Shown one piece after another: positions 1-10,708 of a stretch of 64,000 nt of DNA. Source of the stretch: Steromphala cineraria (taxonomy: Eukaryota; Mollusca; Gastropoda; Trochida; Trochidae); contig OU744730.1 in NCBI GenBank assembly GCA_916613615.1, positions 4,061,582-4,125,581 of the forward strand. The letters are read 5' to 3'. The notes below the pieces were generated by a model. It was given only the letters and a program-made list of their open reading frames with translations. It was not told where the DNA came from and searched no databases. How positions within the stretch are numbered: position 1 is the stretch's first letter; each line of letters starts with the position of its first letter. The translations under genes and the position numbers were made by a program.

Positions 1-240
1 GGTCGGACTACGTCTCTGGTTTTCAGTATGCCATACCAAGCACAGGTCGGACTACAGCTCTGCTTTTAAGTATGTCATTATGACCGCCATTTGGACTCTG
101 CAACTAACATACCACACTTAGCCTCTTACTTTCAGTTTGTCTTTCAAAGCACTTGAAAAACTCCGCCTCTGCCTTTAAGTATAGCATTAAGACCACTATT
201 CGGACTCCACCTCCGGCTTCTAGTACATCATACCAATCGG
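1..240. repeat. Degenerate copies of a 45-bp tandem repeat
   Basis: Successive blocks share the pattern GGACT...CTCTG.CTTTTnAGTATG.CATACCAAGCAC at roughly 45-bp spacing. The first two copies are clear and later ones decay. The same unit forms the better preserved array at 7926-8340, so this is an older member of the family. Confidence 0.6.
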
Positions 241-876
241 AATTGCTCTTGCAACGTCTTGGTGGCTTCAGTTGACGATGGCTCCCAAAGGGCCATTGTA
301 TCTGCTGATACCATTTTGACGCTGTACCTCCATACTCACTGTCGTGTTTAGCCACCTGTTGCACAAGTACATTGACCTATGTCTATGACTAGACAGGAAC
401 CTACCCTTGGTGCCCTATTATCTTTAACATTGATGTTGGCAGTTCAAAATTCTAAGAATGATTCTGTTCGCGTTGGCTCTATTACCTTAATCAGTTGGTC
501 ATTGCATTTATCACATGAGGATAATTGAGGATAATACAGCGTTAAACATCAATACAACTTTGACATTGTCAAATTTTAGCCAGAGCTGATATCAAATAAA
601 CCAAAGTAGTTTCACAGTTAGACATTCCTTGGATTTTTGACCCCGAATAGACGGAAGAGCCTCTCTTGAGATGGTCACTTGAACCTCCACAATTGGCGTA
701 TAGTTATTAGTTATTTAGTTAGTTATTCTTACACCTCTCACTACTTTTGTTTTAAGGGTATAACACTGTCTGCCTTCAAAGTGCTCTCTCAATTTGGAGC
801 TCTTTGGTCCCCGTTTTCAATAATAAAACTATATATTGAGAATCATTGTGAAAACGATCTTTTCATCTCTCTACAG
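241..876. other. Intronic or intergenic DNA upstream of the NHL exon
   Basis: No coding similarity or repeat structure is visible. The end at 861-876 is a pyrimidine-rich tract closing in CTACAG, read as the 3' splice site of the following exon, so at least the right part should be intron. Confidence 0.5.
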
Positions 877-1567
877 ATGTATCAAGTCCTTCTACAAGAA
901 AGGCAAGAAGCACAAGGAAGACCTTGTCTACACAGGAGGATCTCCCTTTGGCATTGCAAGTGTAGACCAGTATGTGTTTGTGACAGACCCTGCCTTGAAG
1001 AAGATCTTTCAGTTAGAGGTGTACCCATACATGTACCTCCAAATAATCGCCACCATATCAACCGAGAAGATGAACTGTGGTATAGCCGCACTTGGTGACT
1101 CTAGCCTGGTGGTCAGCGGGTATAAGTGGTCAAAATCCTGGGCATTTTACTGGACAGTGGACATCATGGACAACAACGGCAACATCGAGAGGTCAATCAG
1201 GGACAGAGTGCTACAAAGCCCAGAATACATCTGTGCACTGAAAACCGGAAGTATCGTGGCTGATGATAAAAACTCGAGATCTCTCGTTTACCTCTCGCCG
1301 GAAGGAGATGAATACGTGACTATAACGCCCGGGGGAAGCAGTGTTTATCGTCTGCCTCAAGGCATGGCTGTGGCGCGGACGGGCGAGGTCCTTCTTGTCG
1401 ATACTGCTTCTAACAGAGTGATAGAGATGACCGACACCGGAGCTTACATCCGGGACATTTTGACGTCAGAAGATGGAATAGAAAGACCACGTGGTATATG
1501 CACGGATCAGGATGGTCACATATATGTAACTTGCGGAGACTCTGTGCGAGTCCACAAATATAAGTAA
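877..1567 (+). CDS. Terminal exon of an NHL-repeat (TRIM-like) protein, partial
   Basis: The exon encodes about 230 residues ending KVHKYK-like then TAA. A 3' splice site (TCTCTCTACAG) sits directly before it and joins within a codon, so the upstream exons lie left of the window; the in-frame ATG at 836 is intronic and was not used. The sequence shows beta-propeller blades of the NHL type: a SPFGIA blade start near the N-terminus, LPQGMAVARTGEVLLVDT with SNRVIEM, and a last blade with RPRGICTDQDGHIYVTCGD. This pattern is typical of the C-terminal NHL domain of TRIM2/3/71-like and other molluscan tripartite-motif proteins, where the propeller binds RNA or protein partners. RING, B-box and coiled-coil regions are not in view, so TRIM membership is inferred. 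No frameshift or stop interrupts the exon. Confidence 0.75.
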
Positions 1568-1769
1568 TTAAGAGGGATCTCCCTGGTTCTGCAGAAAGCA
1601 CTTGAAAGGGGACATGAGCACTTTAAAGAAACTTTATTTAAATTTAGAAAAAGAAATTACTTTTTGCCAGATTTATTATTTTAAATTTGTCTGACATATC
1701 ATGACTCAACCCGATTAACCAGATATTTAGGCACTCCTGCGGTATACATAGAAAAACCCAACTTTTGGT
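1568..1769. other. 3' flank of the NHL gene
   Basis: AT-rich sequence between the stop codon and the first recognisable 36-bp repeat. I see no canonical AATAAA signal close to the stop codon. Confidence 0.4.
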
Positions 1770-3330
1770 ACTTTTACAACAGCGGTTACATCGTACAAGT
1801 ATTTTGATTGTACAACAACTTTAATACCTTTTACTATTGATCTTGTCAAACAATGCTTACATCCTTTAAATATTATGGTTGTCCAACAGCACTTATATCC
1901 TACAAATATTGTGACTGTGCAACAACGCTCACATCTTTCAAATATTGTGGTTATGCAACAACACTTTCATTCTGCAAATATTAAGGTTGTGCAACAGCGC
2001 TTACATCCTACAAGTATTGTGGTTGTTAGACAATGATTACATCCTACAAATATTGTGGTAATGCAACAACGTTTATATCCTTACAATATTTTGGTTGTGC
2101 AACTACGCTTACATCCTACAAATATTGTGGTTGTGCAACAACGCTAACATCCTACAAATATTGTGGTTGTGCAACAACTCTTACATCCTACAAATATTGT
2201 GGTTGTGCAACACACTTACATCCTACAAATATTGTGGTTGTGCAACAACGCTTACATCCTACAAATATTGTGGTTGTACAACAACGCTTACATCCTACAA
2301 ATATTGTGGTTGTGCAACAACGCTTACATCCTACAAATATTGTGTTTGTACAACAACGCTTACATCCTATAAATATTGTGGTTGTGCAACAACGCTTACA
2401 TCCTACAAATATTGTGGTTGTGCAACAACGCTAACATCCTACAAATATTGTGGTTGTGCAACAATGCTAACATCCTACAAATATTGTGGTTGTACAACTA
2501 CGCTTACATCCTACAAACACTGCGGTTGTACAACTACGCTTAAATCCTACAAATATTGTGGTTGTGCAACAACTCTTACATCCTACAAATATTGTGGTTG
2601 TGCAACAACGCTTACATCCTACAAATATTGTGGTTGTGCAACAACGCTTACATCCTACAAATATTGTGGTTGTGCAACAACGCTTACATCCTACAAATAT
2701 TGTGGTTGTGCAACAACGCTTACATCCTACAAATATTATGGTTGTGCAACAACGCTTACATCCTACAAATATTGTGGTTGTGCAACAACGCTTACATCCT
2801 ACAAATATTGTGGTTGTGCAACAACGCTAACATCCTACAAATATTGTGGTTGTGCAACAATACTTACCTCCTACAAATATTGTGGTTGTACAACTACGCT
2901 TACATCCTACAAATATTGTGGTTGTGCAAAAATGCTAACATCCTACAACTATTATGGTTGGGCAACAACTCTTACCTCCTACAAATATTGTGGTTGTGCA
3001 ACAACTCTTACCTCCTACAAATATTGTGGTTGTTCAACAATGATTACATCCTACAAATATTGTGGTTGTGAAACAACGCTTACTTCCTACAAGTACAGTG
3101 ATTACATTGTACGATTATTCTACTTGTACAACGGCGGTAACATCGTTCAAGCATTGTGCTTGAAAAACAACGGTTACATCGTACAAATAGTGTACTTCAA
3201 CAACAGTGGTTAGATCGTGCAAATATTGTACTTTGACAACGGTGCTTACACCCTACACGAAATATTGTGGTTTTAAAACAGCGGTTACATCGTACAATTA
3301 TTGTTCCTGTATACAAGCAGATACATCGTC
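1770..3330 (+). repeat. 36-bp minisatellite, left array (about 43 units)
   Basis: The unit contains TACATCCTACAAATATTG followed by TGGTTGTGCAACAACG and recurs every 36 bp. The central units (about 2100-2900) are almost identical. Edge units (1770-2040 and 3090-3330) are diverged and carry ACATCGTACAA and TTGTACAAC.GCGGT variants, the form that dominates the right array at 15385-16975 on the opposite strand. Because 36 is a multiple of three and the unit has no stop, long frames such as repeats of LTSYKYCGCATT arise in every forward frame; these are not taken as genes. Confidence 0.95.
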
Positions 3331-4590
3331 GTGTTGATGTCAGAATAGGAAACCATGTGTAGTATAACAGTGAATATGACATTCATCTTCTCCTTAATAA
3401 AGAACAGTGCTTCAGAATTCGACAATATATTTCTCTACAGCTGGGGAATTATTCCTAACCTTGTAAACGTAGCGGAAATATCATGGTATTAGACCTTCGC
3501 TTAAGTTCGACTTATTTCTGCTAAAACCTATGAATTAAAGAGACACTCCGCGAGTTCTTGGGGGTCATATATGACAAACTGTATAAATAGTGTCATCTGA
3601 TCGAGAATTATCCATTCTTAAAGAAAGAATCATTTTAAAGCTTATCGATGTCGTCTAGTGTCAAGAGGAAAGTTTGAAGTCGCGATGATGATCGAAAACC
3701 GGACAATGACGCGCGCTAATCAGTCAAACGTATTTTTGGAAACGTATGTAAAGCAGTCAGAATTACAGCTAAGAGTTGGATTTGTTTCATAAGTAATATA
3801 ACAAGCATTCGTGGAAATTATACTTGTAATTTTAATTTCCACGAACTTATATTATTGTTTTAAGATTTTCGTTGAAAACAAGTATTTGTCATATATTTGT
3901 CATTTAGGAGTGAATACACGAGATGTTTTGAATTTATATAACAAATTTTATCATTTAAGGTCGTATCAAAGCAAAACACTACGTGGTAAAACTCACGGAG
4001 TGTCTCTTTAACGAGGAAATAAAGAACAAAATCATGTGCCTATATACTTATATACATACACATGTTCATATTAGAACAAATTTGGCGAGGATCAGGAAAA
4101 AAAGAAATCAAGGAAAAAATACATAATTTTCAGGGGGTGTCCATATTCCAAAGTATCATTGTAAATAAATTTTAATGTCATAATGTTAAAGATTAGTTAC
4201 CATTTTTGTCAAAATGTTGCCAATGCACTGCAAATGTTTTGTCAAAATTGTATGTGGTTTTAACTCCTCTTTTTCCAATAGGAACCGAATTGGTAAACAG
4301 GCATTATACTGCCCCGGAGTGTACGTAATCAATAATTTATTGCATTGTTAGATGTAGTTTTTATTTCGACCACATGTCAAAGTTTGACTCATTTTTATAT
4401 CAAGTCTAAATATGAACCCCTGACAAGTTAAACCTATGGATCGTATATTAAAAACTTTCTACTGAAAAGTTTCCGATTAAAACATTTCAATAAATGGAAT
4501 TCTAACAAAGGAATATATTAACAGTAAAACAGTCTTTTGTTCGACTACTGTAAGTAGACTCCTTGTGCAGTTGGTAAATCAGTTCAAGAA
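3331..4590. other. 3' flank of the left receptor gene, with one MITE
   Basis: No gene is visible between the minisatellite and the receptor stop codon. A terminal-inverted-repeat element occupies 3537-4011; the rest is AT-rich unique-looking DNA. Confidence 0.5.
3537..4011. mobile_element. MITE family 3, complete copy
   Basis: Termini are inverted: AAAGAGACACTCCGCGAGTT on the left and ACTCACGGAGTGTCTCTTT on the right. TTAA flanks both ends, compatible with a TA or TTAA target duplication. The interior contains GATCGAAAACCGGACAATGA followed by CGCGCG, also found near 40100-40260 (same strand), 46600-46870 and, more diverged, 36000-36240 (both opposite strand). There is no transposase frame, so it is non-autonomous. 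Confidence 0.75.
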
Positions 4591-6765
4591 TTAGCCAATC
4601 TCTTCGATCCCTATTTGTGCTTCATTATCAGATGACAACATAGTCTTTTTCGTAACCCGATTTCCGGATCCTCCCGTCATGCCCTCTTGATCTTCCGGTC
4701 CTGCAGGTTTAGGTAACTTCCGGCAGAAGATTGTCCTAAACCGTACCCGCACCGAGGTGATCTTCAAGGCGTAGATAATAGGGTTAACGAGTGAGTTTAG
4801 AAAGGAGATCGATCCCAGATACACGAGTAGTGTCCCCTTCTGTATTATTGTGTAGTTTGACAGTCTGTCGTCAAACTCGAGCATAAGCAGAACTCCTGAA
4901 ATAAAAAAGATTAAAAATAATATTTAATATAAAGGAGATAAATACACCTTAACAATAGACACATGTTATCAAAACAGTCAAAGTGTTTATCCTTATTAAA
5001 CATGTAAAAGTTATGTTTATTGATGATGGAAAAATAACCCAGGTCTTGTGGCATGCCAGAACAGCGGTGTCCTTACGCAGTAAAAACATATTCAAGAAAT
5101 GCGTTTTACTGAAGTGATATCATATACTTTAACAGAATATAAAAGCCTAAACTGGGTAAGAGGAGTTGAGTGGTGTTTGGGACAAATACTCAGGGGCAAA
5201 AGAAACGGTACCATCGTAAAAACAATTCTTTGAGTGGTAAATTTCCAACTGAATATTGGTAACTTCATTTCTTCAGTACTACTCTATACTTAGTTATGAC
5301 TATTATTGAGAAAAATGCACTTGTGAAGAAATGATCGTTTTGAAACGTACTACTAAACGAGATAGGATGATCAAAAATGCATTTTCGTTTGTTTTCTCTG
5401 GTCCTCTAGTAAAGATGCATTAACAAATTGATTGTCATGAAGGTTATATATATTGATAACATATTATATCAACTACGTTTCTACATGTCACTGTTAAGCT
5501 CTACAGTGGATTAAACCCATCAACAGCGGCACTGCCCGGATGAAAGGATGTATAGGTATGAGGGTATTGACGAAACTCCACGGCAGCAAATACGCTAATG
5601 TAGCAGGATGGGTAAAGTTATCACCTGAAGGAATTCATGAGCGAAAAGCTTGACAGATAGGGTATGGGACAATCTACTAGAAAATAAAAACGTTAATTTG
5701 GCAAGGAATGAAATGCTTGATAGGTATCAGGGTATTGACGAAAGTACGCGGAAACAAATACGCTGATGTCGCAGGATGAGTAATTTCGTTTCCTGAAGGA
5801 ATCCAAAACGGAATTGCTTGATAGGTATCAGAGTATTGACGAAAGTACGCAGACAAAATATGCTATTGTAGCAGAATGGGTAACGTTATTACCTGAAGGA
5901 ATCAAAAACGGAAATGCTTGATAGGTATCAGGGTATTGACGAAAGTACGAGGAAACAAATACACCAATGAAGCAGAATGGTTGACGTTATTACCTGAAGG
6001 AATCCATGCAATAAAGTAAAGTCCTACAATCAGACAGACGGTCTTGGTGTACTTCAATGAGTGTCTGTCCCGCGTTCTCTTGTCCTTGTGCTGTTCCTGT
6101 ACAGCTATCACCTTGGCATGTCGTCTAGCTATCTTGAATATGTGTACGTACAGAACTATCATCAACACAAGTGGACAGAAGAACAAAGACACCACCAACT
6201 TCAGGTACGGGTGATTAAACACCACGAAATATCCACACACTGGCTCGTTGGGTTCTGTTACAGGCACTTGAGGTTTGTTCCATCCCATCAAGGGCACATA
6301 TCCAAATAGAAAAAATACTATCCAGATCGTTACCGATATACCAATCACAGAGGCTCTGTTGAAGACCTTGGAGTAATGGTAAGGTTTGACAATTTTAAGG
6401 TACCGGTCAAATGTCAAGGCCAACATGTGAAACACTGATGTCAAGCCTAAGAGGTGAAAAAGTCCTATTCTAAACAAACACTCGTATCGGTTCTGAAAGT
6501 TTGAGAGGAGATATATGGCATTGTATAGCAGAAATACCCCGCTCAAGGCGTCAGTTATGGATAAACTACTTACAAATATATCTGTAGGTTCTTCTGAAGA
6601 AGATTTCCTAACCAACGTATCAAACACAAGCAGGTTTAGATATATTATCCAAAATGCAAGAAAGATGATGAAAAGACCGACACTTAGATAGAAACCAGTA
6701 ACAGCATAATTGTTTAACGCCCAGTATACAACTCCCGAGGAATCCACAAGCCCACTCTCGTTCAT
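4591..6765 (-). CDS. Class A (rhodopsin-like) GPCR, left copy, two exons
   Basis: Exon 1 is 6765-5994 and exon 2 is 4895-4591 on the minus strand. The joint is CCTTCAG|GTAATAAC...TTTATTTCAG|GAGTT, splitting one glycine codon and giving 358 residues. The start is the ATG of MNESGLVDSS, with an N-glycosylation site at Asn2. Class A marks: TM1 LNLLVF, TM2 LSITDAL (Asp2.50), TM3 cysteine (YEC) and TFDRYLKIVKPY (intact DRY), TM4 Trp, an extracellular-loop-2 Cys, TM5 FFCPL, TM6 FIAWIPSG and TM7 NSLVNPIIYALK. The short N-terminus, TM2/TM7 style and basic tail point towards adenosine/cannabinoid/GPR119-like (MECA-type) receptors; ligand unknown. Compared with the right copy, exon 1 has the same length and only scattered substitutions, while exon 2 is 12 bp longer in the tail. 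It looks functional and lies at the plasma membrane by inference. Confidence 0.9.
5188..5395 (-). mobile_element. Partial copy of MITE family 2 in the receptor intron
   Basis: It begins CTCAGGGGCAAAAGAAACG after TA and contains AAACGAGATAGGATGA. Both match the right-end half, read inwards, of the element at 24397-24978. The other terminus is absent. Confidence 0.55.
5545..6000 (-). repeat. Tandem repeats of the left receptor's exon-1 splice donor (about 4 units of 100 bp)
   Basis: In gene orientation CCTTCAG followed by GTAATAAC recurs: at the real junction (5993), again about 101 bp into the intron (near 5893, still a GT donor), near 5793 as CAGGAAACG (no GT), and near 5625 as CAGGTGATAAC. 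Each unit also carries TTTCGTCAATACyCTGATAC and CTATCAAGCA. The array therefore starts inside the last codons of exon 1 and continues into the intron. Confidence 0.8.
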
Positions 6766-6789
6766 GCTGAGTCAAGGAGCTCTGGATTT

Positions 6790-7335
6790 ATCACTGAATT
6801 TATAATATTAAGGCTGTAAACTCTGGTATCTAATCAATCCACGAATCCACTACCCCATTTGTGTTCATTATGCGTCCAGTATTTCTGTATCTATCCCCGG
6901 AGTTGCAATAGTGATGCTGAAACTCTGGTATCTAATCAATGCCTTCCGAATCTACAACCCCATTCGTGTTTATGGTGCGTCCACTTTCCCTGTATCTTTC
7001 ACAGGAGTTATGATAGTTAAAATGACAACTCAGGTATCAAATCAATGTTTGAGAAAATCCACTACCAACTCTTGTCTAAGATGCGTCCAGTATTTCTGTA
7101 TTCATCTCCTTAGCTACAGCAGTGAAGCCGAAAACTCTGGTATCTAATCAATGCCTGGGGAATCCACTACCGACTCTTGTTTATGATTACTCCAATATCT
7201 CTGAACCTATCACAGGAGTAGATGAAAACTATGGTTTATAATCAAACCACGAGGAATCCACTACCACAATAACCACGATTATGCGTTCAGTATCTCTTTG
7301 CCTTTTACTGAAGTTACAATAGAAGCTGACAACCA
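6790..7335 (-). repeat. Degenerate start-region repeats upstream of the left receptor (about 5 units of 105 bp)
   Basis: Read on the minus strand, units repeat GATAGATACAGAAATACTGG, ACGCATAATGAACAC, GTAGTGGATTC and GATTAGATACCAGAG. They match the units preceding the right receptor. Only some keep the ATG; one encodes MNTNGVVDSWID then stop, echoing the receptor N-terminus. Confidence 0.8.
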
Positions 7336-7925
7336 AGTGCCACAACGAATACCTCTCGTCAGAATTGATTAGTGATTGCTTTTATACTTCCTAAAGCCTT
7401 AATTCAAATTTCCAGAATTCCTCATTTGAAATCACAATCACGTTGTTGAGAATGATACAATTACTAAGTAAACATTAACAGGTTTACATAGGGCTTGAAA
7501 ACTGTGAAATAATTGGTAATGGCAAACACTGCATAACAATAGAACTCAAATGTTCCTTCAGATCTTCCAGTATTGATGCTATTAGGATGATCACCAGTGT
7601 AAACAAGGATCAGCAAAGTACTTACAGCATGACAATGGTCTGATTGCTTCTCTAAAGGTGTGATCGTGTACTTTTATTCGTCATTGACAACGAACCACAT
7701 TTGTGAAACATACTCCTTATATGTTTAGTCAACATAGAGTATACAATCAACAAACAAGGAGTTCTGTCTTCAATGTCAACTGATCAGGGTAATATTTTTG
7801 AACAGCCAGCAACAATGTTAAAGGCTGTATCCTATGGACTTCGGTTAGCGATCACGTTAGTTTGAGAAAATGTTAAGAGGAAACTGATATTTTATCACTT
7901 TAAATAATATTGGCTTAACATTTGA
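7336..7925. other. Inner part of the left arm of the inverted duplication
   Basis: Reverse-complemented, the stretch at about 7380-7790 aligns with 9290-9700: shared landmarks are TTATGCAGTGTTTGC, GCCCTATGTAAAC/GGCCTATGTAAAC, TGATCATC, AATCAGACCATTGTCATGCT/AATCAGGCCATTGTTATGCT and GTTCGTTG. No open gene is conserved between the arms, so it is treated as shared 5' flanking sequence. Confidence 0.65.
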
Positions 7926-8340
7926 CTGTCATACCAAGCGCTGTTCTGGCTTCGACTCTGCCTTTTCAGTATGTCATACCATACACTGGTCTAGCTTCGA
8001 CTCTGGCTTTTCAGTATGTCATACCATACACTGGTCTAGCTCCGACTCTGGCTTTTCAACATGTCATACCATAGACTGGTCTAGCTCCGACTTTGGCTTT
8101 TCAACATGTCATACCATACACTGGTCTAGCTCCGACTTTGGCTTTTCAGTATGTCATACCATACACTGGTCTAGCTCCGACTTTGGCTTTTCAGTACGTC
8201 ATACCGCTCCGACTTTGGCTTTTGAGTACGTCATAACAAGCACTGAATGAGCTCCGACTTTGGCTTTTGAGTATGTCATACCAAGCACTGTTCGAGCTCC
8301 AACTCTGACTTTTGAGTATGTCATATCTTACAACACATCT
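7926..8340. repeat. 45-bp tandem repeat (about 9 units)
   Basis: The unit carries GTCATACCATACACTGGTC, then TAGCTCCGACTCTGGC and TTTTCAGTAT. Copies 2-6 are nearly identical, one copy is shortened near 8200, and the last drift to AAGCACTG. It lies in the spacer of the inverted receptor duplication and is the same family as 1-240. Confidence 0.9.
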
Positions 8341-8369
8341 GTCTTCCAGTATGTGATGAATATAGTTGC

Positions 8370-8545
8370 GGATAATACATAGAGGATATTATATGAGTGC
8401 CGATGACATACATGTACCATGTTTACGACACAAGTGGCTAAATATTAGTATTTACCGAGCGAGAGCGAGGGACATACTGATATTTAGGCACGAGTGTCGT
8501 AAACATAGTATGTCATGGGCACGAATATAATATTCTGTTTATTAC
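8370..8545. repeat. Foldback (inverted-repeat) element
   Basis: Two arms of about 65 bp pair across a short loop containing CCGAGCGAGAGCGAGGG: left ATGTTTACGACACAAGTGGC and right GCACGAGTGTCGTAAACAT, with flanking GATATTATATGAGTGCC and GGGCACGAATATAATATT. It is typical of molluscan foldback or MITE remains; there is no coding content. Confidence 0.75.
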
Positions 8546-8596
8546 CGTAGTCTCAAAATTAAAGAAAATACTCAAAATCTACTTCAAAGCTTCATT

Positions 8597-8675
8597 GGCC
8601 GGCGCCGGCCCGTATAGATTGTGACGTCATAGGTGAACCGTGACGTCAAAGCATTGTTAAAAACGTGACGTCATA
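8597..8675. promoter_or_regulatory. GC palindrome and three CRE-like octamers between the divergent receptors
   Basis: A perfect 14-bp palindrome GGCCGGCGCCGGCC is followed by three TGACGTCA octamers at 8622, 8641 and 8666. CREB/ATF sites in a divergent promoter would look like this. However, TGACGTCA recurs inside repeats elsewhere in the window (for example 18475, 18568 and 57148), so a repeat origin is equally likely. Confidence 0.3.
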
Positions 8676-9690
8676 ATGAAAAAGTGATATTTTGCCCTAG
8701 GGAAACATATGAAAAATATGAACCTCGGTATGACTGCCCTCGTAGATAATACAGCTATATCTTACCAATACTGGCGAGGATACACGAGTGAATATTATTT
8801 TTATATATATCTGCACTTTTGCATTGTGAAGATATCAACTTTGATTAGTCGGTTTCTAAGTGTATGAAAGACGATTGGTCGATATCACTATTTTTTGGAT
8901 TCATTGATTGATAGAACGTGCCAAACTCAGGCATGTAGAGTAGGCTAAAATAAAATGAAAATTAATGTACATGATAATTTTACAGATTTATTCTTAACGC
9001 ATTTACAATTCATAAATTGTTAATTTTAAAACTATTTATTCTTAAATTGTTGTTTGGATTGTCTAGTCATGCATTACCCATTTGAAATAAAAAATTATAA
9101 AAAGACTGAAAAAATATATTAGGAAATCGTAGTTGTGCCATAGTAAGAGACATCAAGGAGTTTAACAAAATTCATACGGATGTCAAACCGGATGTCAAAC
9201 CGTACATCTCCAGAGTAGGCTTTTGTCTGCTTAAGTCAATAATTGACGTACAAACTAAACACAAAATTTATTAATTATTTGTTACACAAGCAAGTGATCA
9301 AACTTAAGGTACGTAGCTGTATATTCTGTGATGACAAGTATTAAGATAGTCATTTCACAAGTCTAGTTCGTTGACATTAGACACATTATTTGGATCCCCT
9401 CTTTACAGAAGGAATCAGGCCATTGTTATGCTATATGTACCTTTCAGATCATTGTTTTTACTGATGATCATTTGCATGGCCTGTACACTTCAGGAGCTGT
9501 TGAATTCTATGTTATGCAGTGTTTGCGATAAACATTTCATTCACAGTTTGGAAGGCCTATGTAAACATTTTCATGTAGAAATTCGTAATTGTATAAGCAC
9601 CGAACGAGATGTCTTTTGTGAGTTCAGTTTAATGGAATTTCTGCAAATGTTTATGCAGGCTATGGAAATGGGAAAGACGAAGGGGTTGTG
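8676..9690. other. Spacer and inner right arm of the inverted duplication
   Basis: 8676-9290 shows nothing recognisable. 9290-9690 is the right-arm counterpart of 7380-7790. A 106-codon frame at 9371-9691 lies inside this homologous region, but no matching frame is apparent in the left arm, so it is not called a gene. Confidence 0.5.
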
Positions 9691-10520
9691 AAATTCCAAG
9701 CCAGTGTTTAGATACCACTATTCACTATTAAAACTCCAGTTATAGATACAGAGATTTTTCCACATCATGAACACGAGTGGGTATTTTGAATGTTTAGGCA
9801 TTGATAAGTTTTCAGCTTCACTATCATCAATCCTGTGATAGATATAGAGATACTGAACGCGTCATAAACACGAGTGTGGAGGTGGAATTCTCAGGGATTA
9901 ATTAGATACCAGAGTTTCAGGTTCACTATTGAAGCTCCTGTGATAGATATAGTGATACTTGACGCATCATAAACACGAGTGTGGAGGTGGAATTCTCAGG
10001 GATTAATTAGATACCAGAGTTTCAGGTTCACTATTGAAGCTCCTGTGATAGATATAGTGATACTTGACGCATCATAAACACGAGTGTGGAGGTGGAATTC
10101 TCAGGGATTGATCAGATACCAGAGTTTCAGGTTCACTATTGAAGCTCCTGTGATAGATATAGAGATACTGGACGCGTCATAAACACGAGTGTGGAGGTGG
10201 AATTCTCAGGGATTGATCAGATACCAGAGTTTCAGGTTCACTATTGAAGCTCCTGTGATAGATATAGAGATACTGGACGCGTCATAAACACGAGTGTGGA
10301 GGTGGAATTCTCAGGGATTGATTAGATACCAGAGTTTCAGGTTCACTATTGAAGCTCCTGTGATAGATATAGAGATACTGGACGCATCATAAACACGAGT
10401 GTGGAGGTGGAATTCTCAGGGATTGATTAGATACCAGAGTTTCAGGTTCACTATTGAAGCTCCAGTGATAGATATAGTGATACTTGACGCATCAATATGA
10501 TCGAGAGTTTGGTTGTGGAT
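9691..10520 (+). repeat. 105-bp tandem array, ATG-less form of the receptor start-region repeat
   Basis: Six near-identical units begin CATAAACACGAGTGTGG at 9863, 9968, 10073, 10178, 10283 and 10388, exactly 105 bp apart, with a degenerate unit before and a transitional one after. Each contains GGTGGAATTCTCAGGGATT, ATTAGATACCAGAG and GTGATAGATATAG. They are homologous to the following 107/108-bp units, but the position of the start codon reads ATAAAC, so no small reading frame begins. The last unit regains an ATG at 10497. Confidence 0.95.
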
Positions 10521-10590
10521 TCCTCAGTCATTAATTAGATACCAGAGTTCCGGCTTCCCTATTAAATCAAGTGATTGTTACATACAGAGA

Positions 10591-10697
10591 GAGAGAGAGA
10601 GAGAGAAATTGTTTATTTTTGTCTCATCCCTTACATTCAAAAATATTTCAATATTGCATACATTAAAAATGTAAAAGCCGCCAAAAGGCTACAAGAG
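10591..10697 (-). mobile_element. Short retroposon insert with (GA)n tail inside the array
   Basis: An 11-bp direct repeat ACATACAGAGA (10580-10590 and 10698-10708) brackets about 107 bp. On the minus strand the insert ends AATAAACAATTT followed by (CT)n. This is the form expected of a severely 5'-truncated non-LTR or SINE insertion with a microsatellite tail. The target is the GATACAGAGATACT part of a repeat unit. Confidence 0.6.
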
Positions 10698-10708
10698 ACA
10701 TACAGAGA

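Noticed and set aside
2033..3213. Open frames of up to 372 codons repeating LTSYKYCGCATT
   Set aside because: The 36-bp period is a multiple of three without stops, so all three forward frames stay open. Composition is that of the minisatellite, with no start context, domain or codon bias.
5900..6000. Common origin of the receptor donor repeats and the start-region repeats
   Set aside because: GATAGGTATCAGGGTATTGACG and GATAGATACAGAGATACTGG look alike, but in opposite gene orientation and over only about 22 bp; too little to claim.
8622..8673. CREB-site cluster as a shared promoter for the two receptors
   Set aside because: Kept only as a low-confidence note: TGACGTCA also occurs in several transposon-like inverted repeats in this window, and the sites are kilobases from either start codon.
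9371..9691. 106-codon frame upstream of the receptor array
   Set aside because: It lies in the duplicated upstream region, and no equivalent open frame is apparent in the left arm. There is no recognisable domain.
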